This document shows positions 40,896 through 49,300 of a stretch of DNA of 64,000 nt, one piece after another; the stretch's first letter is position 1; each line of letters begins with the position of its first letter. The position numbers were made by a program, and so were the translations under genes. The stretch is taken from NCBI RefSeq assembly GCF_008065375.1, contig NZ_VJYI01000003.1:124001-188000 (forward strand), in the 5' to 3' direction. The notes beneath the pieces are model-generated. The model saw only the letters and a list, made by a program, of their open reading frames with translations, was not told the DNA's origin and ran no database searches. The stretch comes from Nonomuraea sp. SYSU D8015 (lineage in GTDB: Bacteria > Actinomycetota > Actinomycetes > Streptosporangiales > Streptosporangiaceae).

Positions 40896-42086
40896 TCATG
40901 GGGCCACCCCCAGCGACTCGGCCAGCAGCTCGTGCAGGTCCACGACGTCGATCGAGCGCGCCTTGCCGGCCTCCGACAACGGCCGCTCCGACCACGGGCA
41001 GGCGCTGACCAGCGTGTCCACGCCCAGCTCCGCCGCCTTCCCGACCCGGTGCTCGCTGATCTTCGCGGTCAGCTCCGGCTTCTCGACGGGCAGCCCGCCG
41101 CCCCCGCCCGAGCAGTACGACCACTGCGTCACCCGGTCCACGTCATGGAAGGTCACCCCGGGAATCGCCCGCAGGATCTCCCGCGGCTCCCGCCAGACGC
41201 CCTTGCGCTTGCTGAGCCGGCACGGGTCGTGGTAGGTCACCGTACGCTCGACCGGGACGTGCGGCGTCAGCCTGCCCTCCCTGATGAGCTCGGCCAGCAG
41301 CTCCACGACCAGCACGATCTCGATGTCGTAGGCGTCGCCGAAGTACTTCGGATAGTCCTCGGTGAACGTGATGTAGTCATGCGGGTCGAGCACCAGCACC
41401 CGCCGCACCCCGGCCGCCCGCCAGTCGTCCAGGTTGTGCTGGGCGAACCTGCGCGCCTGCTCCTCGTAGCCCATCTCGGCCGCCGGGCCGCCGCAGCACC
41501 ACTGCTCGTTCATCAGCCCGAACTTGTAGCCGGCGAGATTGAGGATCCGGGCCACCGCGCGCGGCACCGACGTGCGGTAGAAGGCCGCCTCGCAGTCGAC
41601 GAACAAGATCGTCTCCCCACCGATCGGCAGGTCCAGCCCGTCGGCCCAGTCGCGCACCCGCTCCTGCTCGATGGGGGTGCCGTTCAGCACCGGCTCGTGC
41701 CTGCGCTCGTCGGTGAGCAGGTTCCAGCGCTGCCAGCCCGGCTGGTGCACGCCCTGCGAGACGGCCAGCCCGCGCACGGCCTTGACCAGGTCGACCGTGC
41801 GGGTGCGGAAGCGGTAGAAGTCGCCGGTGAACAGCGAGTTGGGGCAGCGCAGCTCGCACGCGCCGCATCCGGTGCAGTTGACGTAGTCGGCCGCGACGTC
41901 CGCGACCTCGAGCTCGCCCTTCTCCATCGCCACGACGTTGGCGTGGAAGGCGGTGGGACTCCAGGACTCGTTCCGCGTGACCTGCATGACCGGGCAGACC
42001 TCGCGGCAGAACTTGTGGCCTGAGGAGAAGCAGTTGTAGGCGGCGTTGCGCCACTCCTCGGCGAACCTCTTCTCGGGATCCGGCAT
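40896..42086 (-). CDS. (Fe-S)-binding oxidoreductase subunit, GlcF/GlpC type
   Basis: A 396-residue protein with two 4Fe-4S motifs near the N-terminus (Cys19, Cys27, Cys31 region and CTGCGACELRCP) and two CCG-type domains (NEQWCCGGPAAEMG and QWSYCSGGGGGLP with YHDPCRLSKRKG). Such subunits carry electrons from a GlcD-like flavoprotein to the quinone pool or a heterodisulfide-like partner. First gene of the operon. A divergent FadR-type regulator starts 58 bp away across an operator-like dyad. Confidence 0.88.
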   Translation of the reverse strand: MPDPEKRFAEEWRNAAYNCFSSGHKFCREVCPVMQVTRNESWSPTAFHANVVAMEKGELEVADVAADYVNCTGCGACELRCPNSLFTGDFYRFRTRTVDLVKAVRGLAVSQGVHQPGWQRWNLLTDERRHEPVLNGTPIEQERVRDWADGLDLPIGGETILFVDCEAAFYRTSVPRAVARILNLAGYKFGLMNEQWCCGGPAAEMGYEEQARRFAQHNLDDWRAAGVRRVLVLDPHDYITFTEDYPKYFGDAYDIEIVLVVELLAELIREGRLTPHVPVERTVTYHDPCRLSKRKGVWREPREILRAIPGVTFHDVDRVTQWSYCSGGGGGLPVEKPELTAKISEHRVGKAAELGVDTLVSACPWSERPLSEAGKARSIDVVDLHELLAESLGVAP

Positions 42087-42118
42087 GTGGCCTCCCTACC
42101 GTGGGTTGCGCTTAAAAC

Positions 42119-42130
42119 TATGAGTTCATA
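42119..42130. promoter_or_regulatory. Candidate FadR/GntR operator in the divergent promoter region
   Basis: TATGAGTTCATA: 5-bp arms TATGA/TCATA around GT, in the AT-rich middle of the 58-bp gap between the Fe-S gene and the GntR regulator. It is well placed to control both directions. Confidence 0.5.
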
Positions 42131-42144
42131 TTTCAAAAGGCAAT

Positions 42145-42897
42145 ATGCTGGACCACGTGAGTCAGCTCCCCAAGGCGGCGGTCTTCGCCCCGCTCGATGA
42201 CGGCTCCGGCCGGGTGGAGGTCGTGGTGCGCCGGCTGGCCGAGGCGATCGCGCTCGGCCTGATCGCCGACGGCGACCAGCTCCCCGCCGAGCTGGAGCTG
42301 GCGAACGCGCTCAACGTCTCCACCGTGACGCTGCGCGCGGCCCTGGCCGCCCTGCGCGAGCGCGGGCTGGTCGAGACCCGCAGGGGGCGCGGCGGCGGCA
42401 CGTTCGTGCTCGCGCCCGCCGACCCGTCCACGGCCCGGCTGCGGCGCCGCCTGCGTGAGCTCAGCACCTCGGAGCTGCGCGAGATCGGCGACTACCGCTC
42501 CGCGATCGCCGGCACCGCCGCCCGGCTGGCCGCGCTGCGGGCCTCCGCCGACAACGTCACGCGCCTGCGCCAGTTCGTCGCCCGCCTGGACGCGGCCGCC
42601 TCCGTGGGCGAGCGCCGCCGCGCCGACGGCCGCTTCCACATCGAGGTCGCCGCCGCCGCCCAGTCCGTACGGTTGACGCGCGCCGAGATCGACATCCAGG
42701 CCGAGGTGGGCGAGCTGCTCTGGCTCCCGTACGGGGAGGCCGTCGACCCGCAGGAGGTGGTGCGCAGCCACAGCCAGGTGATCGACGCCATCGAGGCCCG
42801 CGACCCCGACAGAGCCAGGTCGCTCACCGAGGAACACATCGACAAGGGGATAGAGCGTCTGATGGAGTTCCATTGGCGGCTCGTCGCATCCGAGTGA
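42145..42897 (+). CDS. GntR-family regulator, FadR/FCD subgroup
   Basis: A 250-residue regulator. The winged HTH is at about 20-85 (VVVRRLAEAIALGLIADGDQ, LPAELELANALNVSTVTLRA, LVETRRGRGGGTFV). The FCD domain is all-helical with metal-ligand-like residues (FHIEVAAAAQ; EVVRSHSQVIDAI; LTEEHI). It senses a carboxylate and probably controls the divergent oxidase/permease operon. A GTG at 42157 is a possible alternative start. It is followed 10 bp later by the Cache-domain gene. Confidence 0.9.
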   Translation: MLDHVSQLPKAAVFAPLDDGSGRVEVVVRRLAEAIALGLIADGDQLPAELELANALNVSTVTLRAALAALRERGLVETRRGRGGGTFVLAPADPSTARLRRRLRELSTSELREIGDYRSAIAGTAARLAALRASADNVTRLRQFVARLDAAASVGERRRADGRFHIEVAAAAQSVRLTRAEIDIQAEVGELLWLPYGEAVDPQEVVRSHSQVIDAIEARDPDRARSLTEEHIDKGIERLMEFHWRLVASE

Positions 42898-42907
42898 GGA
42901 GGCAACG

Positions 42908-43615
42908 ATGAGCGATCGGCACGTCGGCCAGGTGGCGGAGCGGGTCCACACGATCGTCGCGGACATCTTCAGCTCGCTGGATCGCATCCTGGCGAGCGTC
43001 GTGGCGTGCTATCGCGCCTCCGGCTCCTTCGCCAGCGCCGACCTGGCCGCGGTCCGGCCCGAGATCTTCGCCTGCCTGAGCAGGACGCACGAGGTGGTGG
43101 CCGGGGCGGGCGTCATCGTGGCGCCCGGCGTGCTGGCCGACCGCCGGCGGTGGCTGGAGTGGTGGCAGGTGCCGCCCGAACAGGATCCGATCTTCCTCGA
43201 CGTGGACCTCGACCCGGAGAGCCTCGACTTCTACGACTACACGGCCGCCGAATGGTTCGCCGTGCCCGAGCGCACCCGCCGCCGCCACATCGTCGGCCCG
43301 TATGTCGACTACGGCGGCACCGACACCTACATGCTGACGTTCACCGCGCCCGCCGAGGTGGACGGCCGCTTCCTCGGCGTGGTGGGCGCCGACGTGCGGG
43401 CGGCCAGGTTCGAGGCGCTGCTGCTCGGCGTGCTGGCCGCGAGCCCCACGCAGATCACGCTGGTGAACGCCGAGGGCAGGGTGGTGGCGGCCAACTCGCC
43501 GCGGTTACCGGCCGGCTCCTTGCTCCTGGATCCGGGGTCGGACCGGCTCCCGTTGCCCGAGGTGCCGTGGAGCATCGTCACGTCCGCCAGGGACCGGGCG
43601 ATCAGCCCCCTGTAG
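42908..43615 (+). CDS. Stand-alone soluble Cache-type sensor domain protein
   Basis: A 235-residue protein. The C-terminal two thirds follow the Cache/PAS-like pattern (IVGPYVDYGGTDTYMLTFTA, GRFLGVVGADVRAARFEALL, QITLVNAEGRVVAANS). It has no signal peptide, no membrane segment and no output domain, unlike most Cache proteins, which are extracellular sensors on receptors. It lies 10 bp behind the FadR-type gene, with which it likely works, for example as a ligand-binding cofactor. Function otherwise unknown. Confidence 0.75.
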   Translation: MSDRHVGQVAERVHTIVADIFSSLDRILASVVACYRASGSFASADLAAVRPEIFACLSRTHEVVAGAGVIVAPGVLADRRRWLEWWQVPPEQDPIFLDVDLDPESLDFYDYTAAEWFAVPERTRRRHIVGPYVDYGGTDTYMLTFTAPAEVDGRFLGVVGADVRAARFEALLLGVLAASPTQITLVNAEGRVVAANSPRLPAGSLLLDPGSDRLPLPEVPWSIVTSARDRAISPL

Positions 43616-43653
43616 GAGACAGGCCGTCTGCCGCACCCGCGTCCCGTACTGTC

Positions 43654-43670
43654 CTCTACAGCTTGTAGAG
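43654..43670. promoter_or_regulatory. Perfect palindrome upstream of the DUF3817 gene
   Basis: CTCTACAGCTTGTAGAG has 7-bp arms with a 3-bp centre, 29 bp before the DUF3817 start and about 40 bp past the Cache gene. Likely a repressor site. The regulator is not identified. Confidence 0.5.
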
Positions 43671-43699
43671 TACGCCCGGTACCGGAGAAGGGGTGGAGT

Positions 43700-43996
43700 G
43701 TGCTGCGCTGGTTTCGAGTCGTGGCGGTGGCCGAGGCGTGCTCGTGGGCGGGACTGCTGGTCGGGATGTTCTTCAAGTACGTGATCGCGACCGGTGAACT
43801 CGGGGTGAAGGTGTTCGGGCCGATCCACGGGGCGCTGTTCCTGCTGTACGCGGCCGGTGTGGTGCTCTCGGCGCGGGAGGCGGGCTGGAGCCGGGGCGCA
43901 GTGGTGCTCGGCCTGGCGTGCGCCGTGCCGCCGTTCACCTCGGTGTGGTTCGAACGGCGGATGGCGGCGCGCACCGCGGCCGAGCACGTGGCCTGA
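43700..43996 (+). CDS. DUF3817 membrane protein
   Basis: A 98-residue integral membrane protein with three hydrophobic segments, matching DUF3817 (LRWFRVVAVAEACSWAGLLV, GPIHGALFLLYAAGVV, PPFTSVWFERRM). GTG start with GGGGTGGAG upstream. The family is widespread in actinobacteria and has no known function. A palindrome at 43654-43670 probably controls it. Confidence 0.85.
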   Translation: MLRWFRVVAVAEACSWAGLLVGMFFKYVIATGELGVKVFGPIHGALFLLYAAGVVLSAREAGWSRGAVVLGLACAVPPFTSVWFERRMAARTAAEHVA

Positions 43997-44048
43997 CGCG
44001 GACCGGGTCACCGGTCCGGCCGGGATCAACCGGTCCCGGGCCCACGGA

Positions 44049-45074
44049 TCAGCTCTGATCGGCTACCTTGTTGGCCGTCAGGAGGGCGTGCGCCGGTGAG
44101 CGGGTGAGTTCCCGCCAGGGGCCCGCGGTGCATCCGGCCGCCTCCAGCCACCCCCGGATCGTGTCCGGCGCATGCAGGCCGCCTCCTTGCGTGTGCCACA
44201 GGTTGAGCGAGAATCCCGCGCTGAAGGCGAGGTCGGCGGCGTTGCCCCGGTGCTCGGACATGCTCTCCAGGACGATCAGCAGGCCTCCCGCCCGCAGCGT
44301 GCCCGCCGCCTTGGTGACCAGCGCGGCCGCGTCGGCCGCGCCGAACCCGTGCAGCACGTTGAAGAGCACGGTCACGTCCTGCTCGCCCGGCAGGTCGGCG
44401 GTGAGCAGGTCGGCGGCCCGCCACGTCAGGTTCCCGTCGGAGCGTTCCGCGACGGCGCTGTCGACGATCGTGCCGGACAGCCCGGGGTACGCCCGGCAGA
44501 ACGCCTCTGCGTACGACCCGTGGCCGCCGCCCAGGTCGAGCAGGCTCTTGCTGGCCTCCGGCAGCGGCACCAGCGAGACGACCTCCTCCGCCAGCCACTC
44601 GGCGAGGCCGCGTTGCAGGTCGTGGAAGGCCGAGGACAGGTCGGGGCGGCCGGCGAGCCAGGTGTAGAAGCCGCCGGCCGGGGTCCCCGAGCGCACGGCG
44701 GCGGCCAGTCCGGCCCACTGCTCCTCCACGATGGCCTGCCACAGGCCGAGGATCCGCCCGTAGTCGACGGGCGAGGTCGAGCAGAGCCAGGCCGCCGTCG
44801 CGGGCGTGTTGGCGTGCCGGCCGTCGCGGCGCTCCACGTACCCTGTGGCACGCAGCAGTCCGAGCAGCTGGTCCAGCCCGTCGGGGGCGGCGCCGACGGC
44901 CTCGGCGAGCTCGTCCGTGGTCAACGGCCCGGCGGCGAGCGCGTCGAACAGCCCCAGCGAGCGCGCGGCCCCGATGGCGTGGCAGGCCATGAGGCCGATC
45001 AGGTCCAGCATCGGCGCCGGGGCTTCGCCCCGGCGGAATGCGGCCACCTCGTGGGGTGGCAGGTCGATGGGCAT
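44049..45074 (-). CDS. SAM-dependent methyltransferase of the plant-OMT/type 2 family (NRPS cluster tailoring)
   Basis: A 341-residue enzyme with an N-terminal dimerisation/winged-helix part (IGAARSLGLFDALAAGPLTT), the SAM site LLDLGGGHGSYAEAF, and the later LFNVLHGFGAADAAALV and ESMSEHRGNAADL motifs. Family members methylate oxygen or, as in some antibiotic pathways, aromatic carbon. Nine bp behind the MFS gene and last of the NRPS operon, so it is assumed to modify the peptide or its aromatic precursor. Confidence 0.87.
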   Translation of the reverse strand: MPIDLPPHEVAAFRRGEAPAPMLDLIGLMACHAIGAARSLGLFDALAAGPLTTDELAEAVGAAPDGLDQLLGLLRATGYVERRDGRHANTPATAAWLCSTSPVDYGRILGLWQAIVEEQWAGLAAAVRSGTPAGGFYTWLAGRPDLSSAFHDLQRGLAEWLAEEVVSLVPLPEASKSLLDLGGGHGSYAEAFCRAYPGLSGTIVDSAVAERSDGNLTWRAADLLTADLPGEQDVTVLFNVLHGFGAADAAALVTKAAGTLRAGGLLIVLESMSEHRGNAADLAFSAGFSLNLWHTQGGGLHAPDTIRGWLEAAGCTAGPWRELTRSPAHALLTANKVADQS

Positions 45075-45083
45075 GGGGTCCTC

Positions 45084-46373
45084 TCAGGCGACGGGGACGG
45101 GGACCGGCCGGCGATCCAGCCGGCGCAGGGCGGGCAGCGCCGCCAGGGCGGCGGCCATGGCCAGCAGGAGCAGCCCGTCGAGGAGCAGGACGAAGGCGAT
45201 CCCGCGCCCCTCGCCGACGCCGACGATCAGGCCCACGCTGCCCGCGAGCGCCCCGCCGGGCGACAACGCCGGGTTCAGCAGGTGCTCGGCCACGGGCGCG
45301 GCCAGCAGGTACCCGACGGGGACGGCGGCCGATCCCAGCGTGTGCACGGTGCCCATGGCCCGCCCGAGTACGGCCGGCGCGATACGGCTCTGCAGCACGG
45401 CGTGCGCGCAGCCGTTCACCACGGGCAACGTGAACAGGAACCCGGCGGCGGCCACACCCACCAGCAGCGGCGAGGGACTCAGCGAGTGCAGCACCAGGAA
45501 GACCCCGCCGAGCGCCATGAACGCCGTCATCCCGGTGATCTTCCGGCGCGGCCCGCCCCAGGCGCCCATGACGAGGCTGCCGGCGAACATGCCCGCGCCT
45601 CCCGCGAACATCAGCACGCCCAGCACCCCGGGGTCGGCGAAGGACAGGATGAGCGGCTGCACCAGCACCCCGGCGACGGCGAAGGTGAAGTTGAAGCCGG
45701 TCAGCGCGGCCACCAGCGCCCCCAGCCCGGCCCGGGCACGCAGGTGGCGCATGCCCGACCCGAGATCCTCCAGTACGGCAGTCCGCTCGGCGGCGGCGTT
45801 GGGCCGCAGCACCGCGGCGGGCAGCCGGATCAGCAGCAGGGCCAGCATGGCCGCGCCGAAGGTGGCCAGGTCCAGCACCACCACCCCGGCCATCCCGACC
45901 GTGGCCAGGAGCGTGGCCCCGAGGACGGGCGCGGCGATCTGGATGCCGGTGGACAGGTGCATGAGCCCGTTGGCGCGGCCCAGGTGCCGTTCGGGGATCA
46001 GCAGCGGCGTCATGGCCTGGTAGGCGGTCAGGTGGAAGGCGCCGCACGCGCCGCTGACGGCGCCGGCCAGGGCGACGTGCCACACGGCCAGCGCCTGCGT
46101 CCAGATCAGGGCGGCGACGGCGGCCGTCGACAGGGCCGCCAGGCAGTCGGTGACGATCATCACCCGGCGCCGGTCGAACCGGTCGACGATCACCCCGGCG
46201 AACGGCCCGATGAGGATGCCCGGGAGCATGCCGCTGAGCACGACCAGCGCGAACTCCGTCGGCGACCGGGTGCTCTGGTACACCCAGACGCCCAGCACGA
46301 ACGTGGTGAGGCTGGAGCCGACGGACGACAGCAGCGACGCCGTCCAGATGAGCGCGAATCTGACGATGTTCAC
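45084..46373 (-). CDS. MFS transporter (NRPS product exporter/self-resistance candidate)
   Basis: A 429-residue protein with about 12 hydrophobic segments (FALIWTASLLSSVGSSLTTF; GPFAGVIVDRFDRRRVMIVT). The D-R-F-D-R-R loop is the MFS motif A variant of the MFS_3/enterobactin exporter-like group. GTG start overlapping the NRPS stop (GTGA). In this position it most likely exports the cluster product. Confidence 0.88.
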   Translation of the reverse strand: MNIVRFALIWTASLLSSVGSSLTTFVLGVWVYQSTRSPTEFALVVLSGMLPGILIGPFAGVIVDRFDRRRVMIVTDCLAALSTAAVAALIWTQALAVWHVALAGAVSGACGAFHLTAYQAMTPLLIPERHLGRANGLMHLSTGIQIAAPVLGATLLATVGMAGVVVLDLATFGAAMLALLLIRLPAAVLRPNAAAERTAVLEDLGSGMRHLRARAGLGALVAALTGFNFTFAVAGVLVQPLILSFADPGVLGVLMFAGGAGMFAGSLVMGAWGGPRRKITGMTAFMALGGVFLVLHSLSPSPLLVGVAAAGFLFTLPVVNGCAHAVLQSRIAPAVLGRAMGTVHTLGSAAVPVGYLLAAPVAEHLLNPALSPGGALAGSVGLIVGVGEGRGIAFVLLLDGLLLLAMAAALAALPALRRLDRRPVPVPVA

Positions 46374-49300
46374 GCGTGCACCGCCTCGGCCAGGCGATCG
46401 GCGTAGCGCCGGACGAGCGCGCCGTCCGCGGGCGGGCACACGATCCCGGCGCGGGCGAGGACCCGCTCGGTGTGACGGCAGTCGAAGGCGGGCCGCCGGA
46501 ACTGCGGGGCCGCCCCCGACAGCACCGCCGCGAACGGCGCCATCGGACTGTCCGTGCCCAGCTCACCGGCCCGCGCCCGCCACGTGTCCCAGGGCACGCA
46601 CTCGGCTCCGATCGCCTCGGCGATCTCCCGGTACGAGATCGTCGCGCCGTTGAAATAGTGGAAGTCGCCGGCCGCGGCGGGATCGTTGATCAGATGGGCG
46701 ATGCCCGCCGCGACGTAGTCCACGGGTGCCAGGTCCTCCTCGGCCGGCAGGTCGGGCACCATGCCGAGGCGGACGCACGTGGCCAGCAGGCGGCCGAAGT
46801 AGTCGCCGGCGTTGCCCAGGCCGGTCCCGCTGTGCCCGCCGACCCGCGCCGGGCGGTGCACCACGACCGGCAGGCCCTCGTCCCGGGCCCGGCGCGCCAG
46901 CCGGTCGGCCACCCACTTGCTCTGGTCGTAGCCCGTCTCCAGGCCGGCCGGATCGTCGGGGGCGGTCGTCTCGTCCACGACCCCGTCCCGGTGGGCCCGG
47001 CCAAGGAAGACATCGAGGGTGGAGACGACGTGCAGGCGGGCGCCGCCGAGTGCGGCCAGCCGCAGGGCCTCGACCGTGCCGCCGACGTTCACCGGGCGCA
47101 GGCGGTGGAAGCTCTCGTAGAAGTTCACGCGCCCGCCGTTGTGGCAGATGGCCTCCACCGCGCCGGCCAGCTCGGCGAACCGCTCCTCGTCCAGGCCGAA
47201 CCGGGCCGAGCCCAGATCGCCGGGCAGCCCGCGCAGCATGCCCGGCGGAGCGTCCACCCCGTGGACCCGCAGGTTGTCCAGCACCCGCTGCCGGGCGTGG
47301 TGCTCGTCGGCGGCCCTGACGAGGCAGACGATCTCGGCGTCGGTGCGGGCCAGGAGCTCGCCTACGAGGTGGGCGCCGAGGAAGCCGGTGGCCCCGGTCA
47401 GCAGGATCGCCGGGCCGCGCCGTGCCCGGGATGCGGTCGCCGGCCGCACGGCGAGATCGGGCGGCAGTACGGCGAACGGTTCCAGGTCGAGGTGCTCCTG
47501 CTCGGCCCCGCCCTCCACGACGGCGGCGAACTCGGCGAGGTCGGCCGTCTCGAGCACGGCCCGCAGGGACACGTCCACGCCGAGCTCCCGCTTGACCTCC
47601 GCCACCACCCGGGCGGCCAGCAGCGAGTGCCCGCCCACCTCGAAGAAGTTGTCCGACCTGCGCACGTCGCGCACGCCGATGACCCGCTGCCACACCGCGG
47701 CCAGCACCGACTCCGTGCTGCTCGCGGGGGCCTCTCCCCCCGGTCCCCGCAGGGGCGGCAGCGCGGCCGGGTCCACCTTCCCGTGCGTGGTGCGCGGGAT
47801 GGCGGCGACCGTCACGAGCGCCGCCGGCACCAGGTATCCGGGCAGGCGTTCGCGCAGGAAGGTGCGCAACGCGCCCGGCGTCACCTCCGGCGCGCCGGTC
47901 GCCGCGTAGGCGACGAGCCGGTCCCCCGAGACGACGACGGCGCTGTCGGTGACGGACGGGTGCGCCATGATGGCGTGCTCGACCTCGGCCGGTTCGATCC
48001 GGTGGCCCCGGATCTTCACCTGGCGGTCGCGCCTGCCCAGGAACTCGATCGCGCCGCCCGGCCGTACCCGCGCCAGGTCGCCCGTCCGGTACAGGCGCGC
48101 CCCGGCGGGCCCTTCCGGGTCGGGCACGAAGGCCGCCGCGGTCAGGGCGGGCTCGCGCACGTACCCTTCGGCCAGGCCGGCCCCGCCCAGGTGCAGCTCG
48201 CCCACGCCGCCGGTCGGCACCGCGCGCCCCGACCGGTCCAGGACGCGGGCGCGCACGTGCGGCAGGGGCGTGCCGATCGGCACCCGGCCCAGGTCGCCGA
48301 GCTCGTCGGCGCCGCCGATGCGGTGCACGGTGGCGCAGACCGTGGCCTCGGTGGGTCCGTAGTGGTTGAACAAGGCGCACCTGCCGCGTGTCACGCGTTG
48401 CCACGTACGCACGTCCTCGACCGGCACCTCCTCGCCGCCGACCATCATGATCTCGACCGGCCAGCTCTCGGGGACACCCGTCTCCGCCAGGTCGGCCACC
48501 CAGCGCCGCCACAACGCCACGGGCGCGTCGACGGCGGTGACGCCGTGCTCGGCGCAGAAACGCACGAGCTCGGCGCCGTCCAGCCGGGCGGGCTCGGGAT
48601 GGATGACGAGGGCGCCGCCGGAGGTGAGCACGGGGAACAGGTCGCCGACCGAGGCGTCGAAGGTGAGCGGCGGCAACATGAGCACCCGGTGCTCCGGCCC
48701 GAAGCCGTGCACGTCGACGAACGACCGGGTGAACTCCGCGACGGCGCCGTGCGGCACCAGCACGCCCTTGGGCGTGCCCGTCGACCCCGAAGTGAAGATC
48801 ACGTACGCCGGGTCGCCGGGCCGAACCCGGTGGCCGCCGGCCGACCGCTCGACGCCGCCGCCGGGCCGCACCCGGTGGTCGCCGGCTGAGCCCGCGGTGC
48901 CGCCGGACACCGGTACCTTCGCCCCCGCGAACGCACGCAGCTCGGCGAGCCTGCCGGGCGGCGCGACCACCGCGACCGCCTGCGCCTGACGCAGCAGCAG
49001 CGCCGCCCGGGCAGGCGGATGACCGGGGTCGAGCGGCAGGTACGCGGCTCCGGCGAGAAGGACGCCGACGACGGCGGCGATCCCGTCCGGCCCCGCGGGG
49101 AGCGAGACGCCGACCACCGCACGCCCGTCACCGGACCCGGCGAGCGGCTTCAGCCGCGCCGCCATCTCACGCGCCCGGGACACCAGCTCGCCGTACGACA
49201 GGCACTCCCCCTCGGCCAGGACCGCGGGCCGGTCCGGGGACCGCTCGGCCTGCCGCACGATCAGATCCGCCACGCTGTCCCAGACCCCGGACGGCGGCGC

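Noticed and set aside
44172..46406. A 744-codon plus-strand frame over the methyltransferase and MFS genes
   Set aside because: Gln/Gly/His-rich shadow translation; the two minus-strand genes have full family motifs and coupled starts.
46376..48889. An 837-codon plus-strand frame opposite the NRPS
   Set aside because: Antisense to recognisable A, T and R domain motifs. Translation has no domains.
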